DNA from: Paenibacillus methanolicus
GTDB lineage: Bacteria > Bacillota > Bacilli > Paenibacillales > Paenibacillaceae
DNA length: 64,000 bases
Assembly (NCBI RefSeq): GCF_008124765.1
Contig: NZ_VNHS01000003.1
Location: 62,001 to 126,000, forward strand
Direction of reading: 5' to 3'
The position numbers and the translations under genes are program-made. Of the stretch, positions 44,071 to 55,800 are shown one piece after another (positions within the stretch are counted from its first letter, which is position 1; the number at the start of each line of letters is the position of its first letter). The notes under the pieces were generated by a model, which worked only from the letters and a program-made list of their open reading frames with translations, made no database searches and was not told where the DNA came from.

Positions 44071-44655
44071 TTATTGATTATGGGTACGCAGCAGCGAGAA
44101 TTGCTGCGCCAGAAAACGCGGCGAATACGGCATATCATTGCGCACCCACGACACGATCGTGCCGATCAAGGCGGCGGAGCTGTACCAGACCGCGATATCC
44201 TTCTGAACGCCGGCCGTGTTGACGAAGGAAGGACGTCCGCTTTCGAGCCTTTGCCGAACGGTCTCCGATAGCATTCGGAGCAAACGTTCGGTGAATATCG
44301 GCGTCCTCCGAGAGGCGAGAACAACTTTGAAAAATTTCGCATGTTCGGCAATATGTTCGAGCAGACTGAGCATAGCCAGCTCGTCCTCGTCTTCCGTCTG
44401 ATTCGGATGCGCGGGCTCGCGGTTAACCGCAAGTTGGATGTCCTCGATCATTTCGTCGGCCATCTTCTCTAACATATCGGGAATATCGCGGTAATGCAGA
44501 TAGAAGGTGACCCGGTTAATGGTCGCGCGTTCGGCGATTTTGTTCACCGATATTTTCTCGATATCCATCTCCTGCAGCAAATCGACGAAGGCGTCTTTCA
44601 ATAATTGGCGCGTCCGCAGGATTCTCGGATCCGTGCGCGGCTTGTCCTGACTCAT
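44071..44655 (-). CDS. TetR-family transcriptional regulator
   Basis: A 194-residue TetR repressor with an N-terminal helix-turn-helix ('SVNKIAERATINRVTFYLHY') and a C-terminal helical domain of the TetR_C type. ATG 44655 is preferred over ATG 44667 because the AAAGGATGG ribosome site overlaps the latter. It is divergent from the DHA2 efflux gene across 224 bp, which holds an inverted repeat at 44820-44837. The simplest reading is that it represses the efflux pump until a drug or metabolite binds. Confidence 0.9.
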   Translation of the reverse strand: MSQDKPRTDPRILRTRQLLKDAFVDLLQEMDIEKISVNKIAERATINRVTFYLHYRDIPDMLEKMADEMIEDIQLAVNREPAHPNQTEDEDELAMLSLLEHIAEHAKFFKVVLASRRTPIFTERLLRMLSETVRQRLESGRPSFVNTAGVQKDIAVWYSSAALIGTIVSWVRNDMPYSPRFLAQQFSLLRTHNQ

Positions 44656-44819
44656 TGGGTTGTCCATCCTTTCCGGCGTTAAATTTACACTTTCGCGAAT
44701 TGCGTCTTATAAGTGATCGTTAAGCAACAAAATCGGCGTCGATCGATGATTACTTTACACTTCGGCCGGATTGCGTTGCTTGTAAGATACAGCTTTCTGC
44801 TTATAATCTAATTTATAAC

Positions 44820-44837
44820 GTGTTAATTATCTAACAC
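44820..44837. promoter_or_regulatory. Likely TetR operator before the efflux gene
   Basis: GTGTTA, six bases, TAACAC: a perfect 6-bp inverted repeat 43 bp upstream of the efflux start. A TATAAT at 44802-44807, with TTGTAA 16 bp before it, would place the operator just at the transcription start. Confidence 0.5.
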
Positions 44838-44879
44838 CTTGTAAATTAAGTCTAGAGAAAACTGGAGAGGATGTAGAAA

Positions 44880-46367
44880 GTGAGTAAAGGTACGGAAACA
44901 ATCCATAACGCAATCAAGCGAGGGCCGATCTTGTTCGTCATGATCATCGGCGCCTTTCTTGCGACGCTGAACCAAACGATCATGAGCGTGGCGACCCCCG
45001 TGCTGATGGAAGACTTGGATATTACCGCCGCCACCGCGCAGTGGCTAACCACGGGCTATCTGCTGGTGAACGGGGTGCTCATCCCGATTACGGCTTATTT
45101 CATGCAGCGGTTCAGCACGAGGCAGCTGTTCCAGGCGTCGATGATTATTTTCCTCGTCGGCACGATCGTCTCCGCCTTGGCCACGGACTTCCCCGTCTTG
45201 CTGACCGGACGGATGATCCAAGCCGCCGGAGCCGGCATCATCATGCCGTTGTTAACCAACGTCATCCTGGTGTTGTTCCCGCCGGAGAAGCGCGGCGCCG
45301 CGATGGGCATGATGGGACTTGCGATCATTTTCGCGCCGGCCATCGGACCGACGCTCGCGGGCTATATTCTCGAGAATTACGCTTGGGAGACGATGTTTTA
45401 CGGCATGATCCCGCTCGCGCTCATCGTCATTGCCTGCGGATTCTTCTATTTGCGCAATGTATCCGAACGGGTCGAAACGCGCATGGACGTCCTAAGCGTC
45501 GTCTTCTCCACTATCGGCTTCGGCTCTCTGCTGTACGGCTTCAGCCGCGCGGGCAGCTTGGGCTGGTCGAGCGCGGAGGTGCTGTTGACGATCGCGGCCG
45601 GTCTCGTATCGTTGGCGCTGTTCACATGGCGCCAGCTGAGCACCCGCGAACCGCTGCTTGATCTACGGGCGTTCAAGTACAGCATGTTCTCGCTGACGAC
45701 GATCATCAATATCGCGGTCACGATGGTCATGTACGCGGACATGATGCTACTGCCGCTCTACCTGCAGAACGCGCGCGGCTACACGGCTCTGGAATCCGGC
45801 TTGCTGATGCTTCCTGGCGCGCTCGTCATGGGCTTCATGATGCCGGTCGCCGGCAAACTGTTCGACCGGTTCGGCGCCAAATGGCTGTCAATCATCGGCA
45901 TGATCGTGACGATCGTCACGACGCTCGGCTTCATCGATCTGACCGACACGACAAGCTACACGTACCTGCTGCTCATGTCGACCGCCCGCCGCATCGGAAT
46001 GGCTTTGCTGCTCATGCCGATTCAGACCGCGGGCTTGAACCAGCTGCCGAACCGCTTGAACGCGCATGGCACGGCGATCTCCAATACGATTCGCCAAGTC
46101 GCCGGCGCGGTCGGCACCTCGCTGCTCGTCACCGTCATGACCAACCGGACGACGACGCATATGAAGGATATGATGGCTTCGGGCGGCACGGAAGGCGCGA
46201 CGCAAGCGCAGATGATCACCGATGCTTCGATCATGGGCATCAACGATTCCTACCTCGTCATCGTCGGCATCGGCTTGATCGGCTTAGCGCTCTCGTTCTT
46301 CATCAAGCGCGTCCCGCAAGCGGTCGAAGAACCGGCTTCGGCAGGCATGAAACGCGCGGCATCGTAG
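44880..46367 (+). CDS. DHA2-family (EmrB/QacA-type) 14-helix multidrug efflux transporter
   Basis: A 495-residue proton-drug antiporter. Family motifs: 'LNQTIMSVATPVLMEDL' in the first helix, 'QWLTTGYLLVNGVLIP', 'GRMIQAAGAGIIMPL' (motif C region) and 'AIGPTLAGYI' (the antiporter motif). Fourteen helices are predicted by length and hydrophobicity. GTG 44880 follows GAGAGG at about nine bases. Controlled most likely by the divergent TetR gene. Substrate unknown; a link to the metallophore operon next door is not shown. Confidence 0.93.
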   Translation: MSKGTETIHNAIKRGPILFVMIIGAFLATLNQTIMSVATPVLMEDLDITAATAQWLTTGYLLVNGVLIPITAYFMQRFSTRQLFQASMIIFLVGTIVSALATDFPVLLTGRMIQAAGAGIIMPLLTNVILVLFPPEKRGAAMGMMGLAIIFAPAIGPTLAGYILENYAWETMFYGMIPLALIVIACGFFYLRNVSERVETRMDVLSVVFSTIGFGSLLYGFSRAGSLGWSSAEVLLTIAAGLVSLALFTWRQLSTREPLLDLRAFKYSMFSLTTIINIAVTMVMYADMMLLPLYLQNARGYTALESGLLMLPGALVMGFMMPVAGKLFDRFGAKWLSIIGMIVTIVTTLGFIDLTDTTSYTYLLLMSTARRIGMALLLMPIQTAGLNQLPNRLNAHGTAISNTIRQVAGAVGTSLLVTVMTNRTTTHMKDMMASGGTEGATQAQMITDASIMGINDSYLVIVGIGLIGLALSFFIKRVPQAVEEPASAGMKRAAS

Positions 46368-46420
46368 AACGCAAGCGCGTGGGCGTCGCTGCGCGGCGCG
46401 TTCTCCAAGATTCGATAAAA

Positions 46421-46459
46421 GAAGGCGGTACGTTCTCGTCACAAGAACGTACCGCCTTC
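46421..46459 (+). terminator. Terminator after the efflux gene
   Basis: A perfect 16-bp stem (46421-46436 with 46444-46459) with a seven-base loop, followed on the plus strand by TTGTCGTTTGG. Confidence 0.8.
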
Positions 46460-46496
46460 TTGTCGTTTGGCTTGGCGGATTGTTGCCCGGATCGAA

Positions 46497-46664
46497 TCAA
46501 CGCCAATGCTGCATGATCCATTGTCCGGCCAGTCCTCCCAAGTACACCCCGACGATCCCGACTACGCCCGACAATACGGGCGGCGCGGGTATCGGCAGCC
46601 GGATGAGTTTAAACACGATGCCGACGATGATGCCCGCCAATAGGCCAAGTACGAGCTCCTTCAT
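46497..46664 (-). CDS. XapX-domain (DUF1427) small membrane protein
   Basis: A 55-residue protein of two membrane helices read from ATG 46664, after GGAGG, to TGA 46497. The sequence 'GIIVGIVFKLIRLPIPAPPV' followed by 'LSGVVGIVGVYLGGLAG' is the XapX signature (a helix, the PxPAPP turn, a second helix). XapX proteins occur alone or next to transporters, and their role is unknown. It has no operon partner here; the CBS gene next to it is on the other strand. Confidence 0.85.
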   Translation of the reverse strand: MKELVLGLLAGIIVGIVFKLIRLPIPAPPVLSGVVGIVGVYLGGLAGQWIMQHWR

Positions 46665-46836
46665 GCTACCGCCTCCTAATGCGCGATGGATGGCTTCGCG
46701 CGACGAATGCGTTTATTTTGCCAACCATTGGACATTCCCATCCCGCAAGGATTCGGTGCTCGAAGGAAATTAGCCGATTGCCCGTCCCCCCAAGCGGGTA
46801 TATGGACATGAGAACACCCTAAGGAGGAGATTCCAC

Positions 46837-47259
46837 ATGGCAAACAAAATCCGCGAAATTATGACGACGGACGTGAAGACGGTCGGCCTGAAGGAAGATA
46901 TTCGAACCGTAGCGGCTCTCATGCGCGACAGCGACGTCGGCGTCATTCCCGTCGTGGAAGGCGACCGGTGCGTAGGTCTGGTGACCGACCGGGATATCGT
47001 CATCCGCGGCATCGCCGAGAACAAGCAATCGTTCACCGTCGAGGACGTGTACAGCAAACGAATCATCGGCGTCAAGCCGGAGACGAGCATCAAGGAAGCA
47101 GCCAAGCTGATGGCGGACGAGCAGATCCGGCGCTTGCCCGTCATGGACGACGACAAGCTCGTCGGGATCGTGTCGATGGCCGATTTGGCGCTCGACAAGA
47201 ACTCCAAGGACGAAGCGGAGCTGGCCGTATCGGGCGTCTCGCAGCCTTCTTCCCGATAA
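46837..47259 (+). CDS. CBS-domain protein
   Basis: A 140-residue soluble protein with two CBS motifs: 'VAALMRDSDVGVIPVVEGDRCVGLVTDRDI' and 'AAKLMADEQIRRLPVMDDDKLVGIVSMADL' (each shown only in part as blocks 'GVIPVVEG' and 'RRLPVMDD' with 'VGLVTDRD' and 'VGIVSMAD'). One CBS pair binds adenine nucleotides in characterised members. AAGGAGGAG precedes ATG 46837. Many Paenibacillus and Bacillus genomes carry such stand-alone CBS proteins linked to stress or sporulation; no partner is evident here. Confidence 0.88.
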   Translation: MANKIREIMTTDVKTVGLKEDIRTVAALMRDSDVGVIPVVEGDRCVGLVTDRDIVIRGIAENKQSFTVEDVYSKRIIGVKPETSIKEAAKLMADEQIRRLPVMDDDKLVGIVSMADLALDKNSKDEAELAVSGVSQPSSR

Positions 47260-47374
47260 CGCGCCGCCTATCGATCACAATCCATAACCTAGGATCATGC
47301 AGCAAGGGGCTGTCCCGATCTTCATCCATGATGGCGAAGGGCCGGCCCCTGTTTGCCGTCCGTCTGCATGACGA

Positions 47375-47409
47375 AAGGCGCGGCAGGATACTTATTCCTG
47401 CCGCGCCTT
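47375..47409. terminator. Terminator between the CBS gene and galU
   Basis: AAGGCGCGGCAGGA at 47375-47388 pairs with TCCTGCCGCGCCTT at 47396-47409. It lies 19 bp past the galU stop on the minus strand. Confidence 0.7.
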
Positions 47410-47427
47410 CGCGATCTTTCGCACGCG

Positions 47428-48321
47428 CTACTTGATTATGCTCGTATGTTCCGCTTCCCGCACGATTGACGCGAGGTACGGCATCAGCCGCTCCCGCAAC
47501 TCCGGATTTTGCAGCGCGTAATGGATCGACGTCTCAATGAAGCCGTATTTCTCGCCGACGTCGTGACGGATGCCGTCGAAGTGGTACGCGATGATGTCCT
47601 CCGATTGTCCCAGTCGAGCGAGCGCATCGGTCAACTGAATCTCCCCGCCGATGCCGGGATCCAGCTCACTCAGAATATCGAAGATCGCCGGCGTCAAAAT
47701 ATAGCGGCCCATGATCGCCAGGTTGGACGGCGCTTCCTCGCGCTTCGGCTTCTCGACCAGCCGGCGGGCCTTGAACGCGCGTTCCGTTACCGCCTCGCCA
47801 TCGACTACGCCGTACCGGGATACCTCTTCCCACGGCACCGGCTGGACGCCGACGATCGTGCTGCCGTATCGCTCGTGCGCGCCGATCAACTGCCGTAGAC
47901 ACGGAACTTGGCTGGACTCGACGATATCATCGCCGAGCAGGACGGCGAACGGCTCGTTGCCGATAAACTTCCGAGCCACCCATATCGCGTGGCCTAGGCC
48001 TCGCGGCTCTCCTTGGCGGATGTAGTGAATGTCCGCCATCTCGGTCGGCTTGCGCACCTCGTCCAGCAGCGCCCATTTGTTCTTCTCCGCCAAATTATGT
48101 TCGAGCTCGAACGAATTGTCGAAGTGATCCTCGATCGCTCGCTTGCTCTTGCCCGTCACGATGATAATATCTTCGATGCCGGAGGCGACGGCCTCCTCGA
48201 CGATGTATTGAATCGTCGGCTTGTCGACGATCGGCAGCATTTCCTTAGGCATCGCTTTGGTAGCCGGCAGGAACCGGGTGCCCATCCCGGCTGCCGGAAT
48301 AATCGCTTTGCGGATTTTCAT
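47428..48321 (-). CDS. galU: UTP-glucose-1-phosphate uridylyltransferase GalU/GtaB
   Basis: A 297-residue cytoplasmic enzyme making UDP-glucose from UTP and glucose 1-phosphate. The nucleotide-binding start '[20 protein letters not shown]' (shown as the first 20 residues after the start), '[11 protein letters not shown]', '[11 protein letters not shown]' and '[11 protein letters not shown]' are the family landmarks. Length matches B. subtilis GtaB. ATG 48321 follows GGAGGAG; the frame is open further up but without a start site. It follows the trehalose gene by 38 bp, and UDP-glucose is a substrate of that enzyme, so the two likely form an operon. Confidence 0.96.
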   Translation of the reverse strand: MKIRKAIIPAAGMGTRFLPATKAMPKEMLPIVDKPTIQYIVEEAVASGIEDIIIVTGKSKRAIEDHFDNSFELEHNLAEKNKWALLDEVRKPTEMADIHYIRQGEPRGLGHAIWVARKFIGNEPFAVLLGDDIVESSQVPCLRQLIGAHERYGSTIVGVQPVPWEEVSRYGVVDGEAVTERAFKARRLVEKPKREEAPSNLAIMGRYILTPAIFDILSELDPGIGGEIQLTDALARLGQSEDIIAYHFDGIRHDVGEKYGFIETSIHYALQNPELRERLMPYLASIVREAEHTSIIK

Positions 48322-48359
48322 CTTCGTCTCCTCCCGTTGTTCGTGATGTTCGACTTCGA

Positions 48360-50576
48360 CTAATGCAACAGCTGTTTCGGCTTGACGCTTGCGTCGGCCA
48401 ACCGCTGCAGCAAACGCCGCATCGCCTGGTGCGATTTCAGCTGGCTGCGGGCATTCGTATGTCCGGAGCCCGAGCCGATCTTGATCGAATACGCTTCGGA
48501 CGGCAGCGCCGCGAACATGTCTTCGTCGGTATGATCGTCTCCCGCCCCGAGCACGAAATCGTACGCGTTCTCCCCGGTGAGCAAATGTACGCCATGTCCT
48601 TTGTTCATGCGGACGTCCTTGACTTCCAGCACCTTGTTGCCCTCGAGCACGCCGAGACTCATGGAGCCGGTGATCGACAATAGCGCTTCGCGCAATTCGG
48701 TCCGCTTCAGCTCGACCAATTCGGACTCGCACTGACGGTAATGCCACGCCAGCGCGTAGTCTTTCTCCTCGACGAGCGAGCCCGGCATCTGGTCGGTATA
48801 TTTCTCCATCAGCGGACGGATCGTCTCCTTCCACTCGTTGTCCACGTGGATCGTCTTCACCCAGTCTCCTTCCGGCTTGCGCAGCCATAGACCGTGGGAG
48901 GCGATCAAGTGCACGTTCAAATCGCCCAGCCACTTCTCGATTCCGGTATGCTCGCGTCCGGTAATAATGACGACCGTATTGGCGGGATCGTCGCTCAGCT
49001 TCCGCAGCAAGCGCCTCAGCTCCTCGTCCGGTTTGGCTTGATCCGGCGTCGGCTTGAATCCGACCAGCGTGCCGTCATAGTCCAGCAGCAGCAGTCTATT
49101 CGACGCAAGCCGGTAATCTTCTTCCAACGCGGCGGCCTCGGAATCGCCGAGCAGCGGCTTCGCCGGCTGCAGCCCGGAATCGGCCTGTCCCAGCGCCGTG
49201 ATGAACTTGTCCGCCCAGAAGTGGACGTCGTAGCGTTCTAACCGGCGATGCATCGCGCGGTTCTTCTCGGTCTTCTCGTCCTCCGGCATGTCCAACGCCG
49301 TCTTCAAGCCGGACGCGATCGCCCCGTGGTCGTTGGCGTTCACGATGACGGCTTCGAACAGCTCGCTCGCCGCGCCGGCCGTCTCGCTGAGGACGATCAT
49401 GCCCCGAAGGTCCGTCCTGGAGGCGATGTATTCCTTGGCCACGAGATTCATCCCGTCCCGAAGCGGCGTCACGAGCAGCACGTCGCTGCTGCGATAGAAG
49501 GCGATCAGATCCTCCTGCGAGAACGTGCGGAAGAAGAACCAGACCGGCATCCAATTGGCCGTGCCGAACTGTCCGTTCACCTCGCTGACGAGCACTTCGA
49601 TCTGCCGCTTCAGCTTGTCGTACGATTCCACTTCAACCCGGGAAGGCGCGACGATCAGATTCAGCCGGACTTCCCCGCGATATTCCGGATAATCGGTCAA
49701 GAATCGCTTGAACGCCTTGATCCGGTCCGGTATCCCTTTCGTATAATCCAGCCGGTCGATCGACAATATGTTGCGTACCGTCTGCGCATTCTCCGTAAAC
49801 GACTTCAGCTCCGGCGAGAGCTCGTCCATCTTACGCGCTGCGGTGAAATAGTCGTAGTCGATGCCCATCGGGAACGCCTCGACCCGCACGCTGTGCGTAT
49901 CCTGATTCATTTTGTACAGATGGTGCTCCACGCCGAGAATCCGCCTAACGCTGTTCACGAAGTGCCGCACGTAGTCGTAAGTATGGAAGCCGATCAGATT
50001 CGCGCCCATAAGGCCTTGAAGTATCTCCTCTCGCCAGATCAGCAGCCGGAAGATTTCGAAGGAAGGGAACGGAATATGCAGGAAAAAGCCGATTTTCGCG
50101 TCGGGATACTTCTCGCGAATCAGCTGTGGCAGCAGCATGAGCTGATAATCGTGAATCCAGATCGTATCCTCTTCCCCGATCACCGGATCGAGCGCTTCGA
50201 AGAACCGTTCGTTCACTCGGCGATAGGCGTCCCACGTCTCCATGCTGTATTCCGTATGGCTAGTAAAGTAATGGAATAACGGCCAGATGGTCTCGTTGCA
50301 GAAGCCATGATAATACTGTTCGATATCCGCGGCGCTCAACGCTATCGGCAAGCAGTTGTATGTGTTTCGAAGCTCCCGCTCCATCGCCTCGGCTTCGTCC
50401 GAACGCAACTCGTCTTGCGCGATGCCCGCCCAGCCGGCCCATAGGCTGTTGCCCTGCTCGTGATAGCTTTTGAGCCCGGTCGCCAATCCGCCGATGCTCT
50501 CGCTGTAGCGCAGTTCATCGTCGGCCTTTTTGACGGTAACGGGCAGTCGGTTGGATACGAATATCAATTTGCTCAA
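48360..50576 (-). CDS. otsAB: Bifunctional trehalose-6-phosphate synthase/phosphatase (OtsA-OtsB fusion)
   Basis: A 738-residue fusion. Residues 1-470 are a GT20 trehalose-6-phosphate synthase ('[10 protein letters not shown]', '[13 protein letters not shown]', '[11 protein letters not shown]', '[14 protein letters not shown]', '[16 protein letters not shown]'). The C-terminal part is a HAD phosphatase with nucleophile motif '[11 protein letters not shown]' near residue 495 and '[14 protein letters not shown]'. It would make trehalose from UDP-glucose and glucose 6-phosphate. The start is TTG 50576, with AAAGGGG seven bases upstream and the standard '[11 protein letters not shown]' opening; an ATG at 50750 would run into the divergent chemoreceptor promoter. 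Trehalose serves as an osmotic and desiccation protectant. Confidence 0.95.
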   Translation of the reverse strand: MSKLIFVSNRLPVTVKKADDELRYSESIGGLATGLKSYHEQGNSLWAGWAGIAQDELRSDEAEAMERELRNTYNCLPIALSAADIEQYYHGFCNETIWPLFHYFTSHTEYSMETWDAYRRVNERFFEALDPVIGEEDTIWIHDYQLMLLPQLIREKYPDAKIGFFLHIPFPSFEIFRLLIWREEILQGLMGANLIGFHTYDYVRHFVNSVRRILGVEHHLYKMNQDTHSVRVEAFPMGIDYDYFTAARKMDELSPELKSFTENAQTVRNILSIDRLDYTKGIPDRIKAFKRFLTDYPEYRGEVRLNLIVAPSRVEVESYDKLKRQIEVLVSEVNGQFGTANWMPVWFFFRTFSQEDLIAFYRSSDVLLVTPLRDGMNLVAKEYIASRTDLRGMIVLSETAGAASELFEAVIVNANDHGAIASGLKTALDMPEDEKTEKNRAMHRRLERYDVHFWADKFITALGQADSGLQPAKPLLGDSEAAALEEDYRLASNRLLLLDYDGTLVGFKPTPDQAKPDEELRRLLRKLSDDPANTVVIITGREHTGIEKWLGDLNVHLIASHGLWLRKPEGDWVKTIHVDNEWKETIRPLMEKYTDQMPGSLVEEKDYALAWHYRQCESELVELKRTELREALLSITGSMSLGVLEGNKVLEVKDVRMNKGHGVHLLTGENAYDFVLGAGDDHTDEDMFAALPSEAYSIKIGSGSGHTNARSQLKSHQAMRRLLQRLADASVKPKQLLH

Positions 50577-50749
50577 GGTCAATCCCCTTTCCGTTTCGCC
50601 AGTTGCGAGGTAGGGGATTTTACCCGTTATCGAGGGGCATGAAGCAATCGAAGCTCGCTCGCCCCATGATTTACTAGCGGATTCATTATGCACGCCATGT
50701 TGATTACGACCGATATAGTACGAGACAACTAGATTACGGGAGGTGCCCA

Positions 50750-52813
50750 ATGAAAAGCAAGCTGATGGGAAAAATAAAACTACGCGGACTGTTCGCCAAG
50801 ATACTGCTCACATCCGCTGCATGCATGATCGTACCGATGTTGGTCGCGCTCTGGTACGCCACCACGACGTCTAGCGGCGCGCTTGAGACCGATGCCGAAG
50901 AAGCGATGGGCAACATCGTCGCGGAGCGCGTCACCCAGATGGACATGTCCTTCGCCAAGCTCGAGATGAGCGCGAAGTCGATGGCCACCAATCCGCTGCT
51001 CGTGCAGGCGCTGAAGGAAGTCGCGGCTACCGGGAACACCAAGACCGCTTCCTTGGCCAACATAACGAAGTATCTGACCCAAATGACGAAGGATGGAGAA
51101 GGGCTATACGAGAATGCATTCGTGGCCTACCAGGATCAAATCGTTGCCGATGGCATCGACGGCCATTCCGTCGGGGCGGATCTCTCCGGCGCAACGCCGG
51201 ATGAAGCCTTCCAAGCGATGGAGAGCGGTCCGATCATGACGCCGCCGATCGCTTCCCCCGCCACCGGCCGGCCGGCCATGGCGATGATGACGCTCATTCC
51301 CGACGGCAGCACGGGCAAGCGTTCGTTCTTCGGTCTTGCAATCGAGCTGAACTACCTGTCGTCCAGCGTCGTGAAGCAGACCGAGAACGGGAATATTAAG
51401 ACGTTCATGGTGAATGGCGCGGGGATCATGGTCGCCAACGAGAATACGGATCAAGTCTTGAAGTTCGATATGAACAAAGCGGACGGAGACATTCCGGCTT
51501 TCTTCCAAGAGGTATTGGCCAATAAGAAGGGCGTCGGCTACTTCACGCTGAACGGCGAGAAGCAGATCGCCTCCTATGGCAAGTCCGGTCTGCAGGATAT
51601 GTATATCATCTCCTTCAAGCCCGTCGAGCAATACATGCACAGCGTGAACGATCTGAAGAACGGGCTGCTCATCGTCATTATCGGCAGCATCATCCTCTTC
51701 ACGTTGATTCTGACCGTTCTCTCGTATCGCATCACGACGCCGATCATCGCGGCCACCGAGTCGCTTCAAACGATTGCCGGCGGCGATTTCTCGCAGCCGA
51801 TTCCGGCGAAGTACATGCGCGCCGGCGACGAGACGGGTACGCTCATGAGAGCGATGGATACGATGCAGACGTCCGTCAGCCGGACGATTCGCACGATCAT
51901 GGAAGAATCCGACAAGCTGACCGGATCCGTCACGGCGGTGAGCAGCCACTTGTACGATTTGAACGGACAAATTCACGACGTATCGGGCACGACCGAGCAG
52001 ATGGCCGCCGCCATGGAAGAGACGGCCGCTTCCACGGAAGAAATGAGCCAAGCGTCGGCCAGCATCCAGCATTCGGTCGACTCGATCTCCGGCAAGGCGA
52101 AGCATGGCGCGAGCACGTCCAAGGAAGTGAGTCAACGCGCCGAGCATATGCGCGAGACGGCGGTCGCTTCGTCCGAACGGGCGGCGCAAATCGGCCAGCA
52201 AATGCGCGAGAAGCTGGGCAGCGCAATCGAGCAGTCGAAGGCGGTCGACCAGATTCAAGTACTCGCAAGCTCCATTCTCGAAATTACGTCGCAGACGAAT
52301 TTGCTCGCGCTAAACGCGAATATCGAAGCGGCCAGAGCCGGAGAAGCGGGCCGCGGCTTCGCGGTGGTCGCCGACGAGATCCGCAAGCTGGCGGAAGTAT
52401 CCGGCCAGTCCGCGAACCAGATTCGCGACGTCGTCCAAGTGGTGACGTCCTCGGTCGAGAACCTGAAGAGCAATTCCGAGCGCATGCTCGAATTCATCGA
52501 TCAGACGGTTATCCAAGACTACAACACGATGGTGCAGACCGGCGACCAATACCACAAGGACGCCGAGTTCTACGAAAATCTGCTTGGCGATTTCCACGCG
52601 ACGGCGGACGAGCTGAGCAACTCCGTGCAAAACATGGTGCAGACGATCCGCGAGATCTCGATCGCGAACAACGAGTCCGCCGACGGCACGGAGCTCATCT
52701 CCGACAAGGCGAGCGTGGCGCTGAATAGTTCGAATAAGGTGCTGCAGGTGGCCGGCGATACGAAAGCGAGCGCGGAGCAACTGAAGAAAACGATCGAGAA
52801 CTTTAAGATTTAA
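50750..52813 (+). CDS. Methyl-accepting chemotaxis protein with external sensor
   Basis: A 687-residue chemoreceptor: helix at about 15-37, external sensing region to about 305 (dCache-like), second helix ('[20 protein letters not shown]'), HAMP, then a long cytoplasmic signalling coiled coil with the hairpin tip '[20 protein letters not shown]'. GGGAGG precedes ATG 50750. ACCGATAT at 50710-50717 resembles the -10 of flagellar sigma-D promoters (GCCGATAT), but I see no TAAA at the right distance. Ligand unknown. Confidence 0.92.
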   Translation: MKSKLMGKIKLRGLFAKILLTSAACMIVPMLVALWYATTTSSGALETDAEEAMGNIVAERVTQMDMSFAKLEMSAKSMATNPLLVQALKEVAATGNTKTASLANITKYLTQMTKDGEGLYENAFVAYQDQIVADGIDGHSVGADLSGATPDEAFQAMESGPIMTPPIASPATGRPAMAMMTLIPDGSTGKRSFFGLAIELNYLSSSVVKQTENGNIKTFMVNGAGIMVANENTDQVLKFDMNKADGDIPAFFQEVLANKKGVGYFTLNGEKQIASYGKSGLQDMYIISFKPVEQYMHSVNDLKNGLLIVIIGSIILFTLILTVLSYRITTPIIAATESLQTIAGGDFSQPIPAKYMRAGDETGTLMRAMDTMQTSVSRTIRTIMEESDKLTGSVTAVSSHLYDLNGQIHDVSGTTEQMAAAMEETAASTEEMSQASASIQHSVDSISGKAKHGASTSKEVSQRAEHMRETAVASSERAAQIGQQMREKLGSAIEQSKAVDQIQVLASSILEITSQTNLLALNANIEAARAGEAGRGFAVVADEIRKLAEVSGQSANQIRDVVQVVTSSVENLKSNSERMLEFIDQTVIQDYNTMVQTGDQYHKDAEFYENLLGDFHATADELSNSVQNMVQTIREISIANNESADGTELISDKASVALNSSNKVLQVAGDTKASAEQLKKTIENFKI

Positions 52814-52826
52814 CCAAATGCATATC

Positions 52827-52864
52827 AAAAAAGGCATGATCCGTTATCGGACCATGCCTTTTTT
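52827..52864. terminator. Bidirectional terminator between chemoreceptor and SLH genes
   Basis: AAAAAAGGCATG at 52827-52838 pairs with CATGCCTTTTTT at 52853-52864, flanked by A and T runs, between convergent genes. Confidence 0.85.
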
Positions 52865-52893
52865 GCGTTTGCCATCGACTGGCGGATCCCCTC

Positions 52894-55800
52894 TTAACGC
52901 GCCATGCCTTGCAGCAGCGAAGCCAGCAAGACGGCCGCTTCCGCGCGAGTTGTCGTCTTCTTCGGCGCGAAGACGGTGCCGCCGTCGGCCGGTTTGCCGC
53001 CAAGCAGGCCGGCCGCTAGAAGCGCGTCCACCGCGTCCGCCGCGAACGGCGAGACGGCGCCTGCGTCCTGGAACGCGGCCGCTTGCGCGTTCCGAGGCAG
53101 CTCGTAACCGACCGCTTCCGCGAAGCGCGCGATCATGACCGCCATCTGCTCGCGCGTGATCGGCGCATGCGGATTGAAGCGGTCCTTGCTAACGCCGCTG
53201 ACGATGCCGGCATCAAGCGCCCAGCCTACGGCACCGGCATAGTAAGCGCCCGGCTTCACGTCCGCGAAGTCCGTCCCTCCGGCAGCGCTTGCGTCGGCGC
53301 CGGCCAAGCGCGCGAGCAGCAGCGCGAAATCGGCGCGGGATACTTGCCGCTCCGGCGCGAACTTCCCTTCCGCCACGCCGTTAATGACGCCGCGGGCGGA
53401 CAAGTACGTAATCGAGGATGAAGCAAAGCTGCCGTTCGCATCGCCGAAGGCGACGCGGTTATACCCGATCGCATAACGCGAGAAGTGGCTAGACGTGAAG
53501 CTTACCGTGCCGGTAGCGGCATCGTAGCGGCCATTCGCGACAGTCTTCAGCTGCCCGCCTGCATCTACGTAATACACGACGATCGCGTTCGGATCTTCGC
53601 CGGCGGCCGGCGCGTATGGAATCGACACCTTGGCGCTGCCGCCATCGAACGAGTCGACAGTCTTGCCGCCGCCGGCGATCGTCAGGTCGACGACCGGACG
53701 GCTGCCGATCAAGATCGCGCTCTCGCCCGTAAGGCCGCCGTCCGCGGCACGGGCTGCCGTAATCGTCACGTCGCCGCTGCCCGCGGTCTTGACGATCGCT
53801 TGAATCGCCGCGCGGTCCAGCGTGATCGCCGCCACACCGGCCGACAGCTTGACGGTCGGCACGCTTGCCCCGGCCAATTTGGCGAGAGCCGCGGCCGTCA
53901 CTTTGAAGCTAATCTGCCGTGCGTCGCCGGCGTCCGTCGCCTGCAATTCCAGCGCCGATGCCGCCGCTCCGCCCAGCTTCGCGAGCGCTTCGGTCATCGC
54001 CGCCTCGCCGACCTCGGCCGTCGCCTGTCCGTTCGCCGCCGCCGTCTTCACGGCGATCGTGGCTGTAGTGATGCCGTCTTGGGTCGAAGCCGTCACGGTG
54101 TTGCCATTCGCCGCTCCCGTCGTGCCTGGTCCCGGCACGTACGTTGTAGGCGCAGTCACCGTAACCACGCTCTGCGCCGATCCAAAACCGTCGGCCGACA
54201 CCGCGGTGATGACCGCCGTGCCCGCCGCCACCGGAGACACCTTGCCGCTCGCGTCTACCGTCGCCACCGAAGAATTCGAAGACGTCCATGTTACGGTCGC
54301 CTCTCCGCCCCCTACCGGCTCGACCGTCGCGCTCAACTTGCCCGCCGCGCCGCCTGCCGTTAGCGCCAGCGTCTTGCGGTCCATTGTCACTTTCGCAACA
54401 TTCAGCTCCAGCACCGACACGCGCCCGCCGACTTCGTACGCGACGAGCAGCAGCGGACGACCCGTCGGGCTGTTCTCCGCCGGGATGAACTCGATGCCTT
54501 CCGGGGCCGTATCCGTGTCCTCCGCCTTGGCGGAATTGAATTCCCTTGTATTCGTATAGTTGGCGAATACCGGCTTGGCCGGGTCCGTCACGTCGTACGC
54601 CATGATCCCGCCGACGCGCTCCAGGCCGACGAACGCGATCGTCCGGCTGCCCACCTTGCCGGCCTTGATATCCTCCGGCTCCGGTCCCTTCTTCGCGCTG
54701 CGGCTGTCCAGTTCGACGTCATCGTTGCTCGCGTTGAACCGATCCGGCAGACGCTGAGCCGTAATTTGTTCGAATTCGCTGCCGGAATCGTACACCTGCC
54801 CAAGCGTCGACGCGTCCCAGATCGAGAACGACCGGCCGCCGAACATATAGACGCCGTCGTTGCCCATGTCGGTCGCGACCTCGATGCCGTCGTACGCCGT
54901 CTTGCCGTTCAGGAATTTAGCCGCCTCGGAATTCGGATCCAGGCTGCCTTTCACGGCGCTTAGCTTCTTTCCGTTCTTCCGATCCGGCGTGCCTTCCTCC
55001 CGATCTTCCCATTCCGTCACGTCCCCCTCGTTCGCGGAGAGGATATACGTTTTGTCGCCCGCGCTGAAGGAAGCCAGACCGTCCGGCATGTACATGCCCT
55101 TGAACGGCACGTTCTCCAGCTTGATCGTCTTGTCCTTCGCGACGTCGATCACGTTGGCCGGATCGGACCAGTCTTTGAAGCCAAGCCCCTTGACCGCCGT
55201 GAATTCCTTCGTCGCGATATCCAATACCGCGATCGCGTTGTTCTCCTGCAGGGAGATGTACGCAATCTTATTATCCGCCGACAGCGTAATGTACTCCGGC
55301 TCCAGATCGAAGACCGCGTGCTCGTTGCGGCCCTCGCCGAGAATTTGACCGGTCTCGGAAGTGCCGCGAATATGGACGCTCTCGTCGATGATCGCCGGCT
55401 TATCGAATTTCGCCTGCGAGGACGTGCCCGCCTGCCGGTCGACGATCGTCACGCCGCCCTCGGGATCGATCTTGGAGGTGCGCGGTTCGCCTTCGTTCGC
55501 CGTCAGCACGTAGCGGCCGTCCGGCGTCGATTTCACCATATCCGGCTGAATGCCCGAGTCATAGGCCTTCACCAAGTTGCCGTCGTAGTCCAGCTCAAGG
55601 ATTTTGCCCGCCTTCGCGGCTCCCGCCTCCTGCACCGCCACGAATATCCGGTCCACGGCCGTATTCACGTCCACGCTCGTCAAATCTCCGTAGGCGAACC
55701 CGTCCGTCTCCGACAGCGCCTTGACCTCGATCGTCCGCTCGTGCGTCAGCTTGCCGTCCGCTTCCAGCTTGACGATCTCCAACGACGGCGGATTGCCGGA

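Noticed and set aside
50701..50749. Sigma-D promoter before the chemoreceptor at 50750
   Set aside because: ACCGATAT fits the -10 but no TAAA lies 14-16 bases upstream, so I do not call a promoter.
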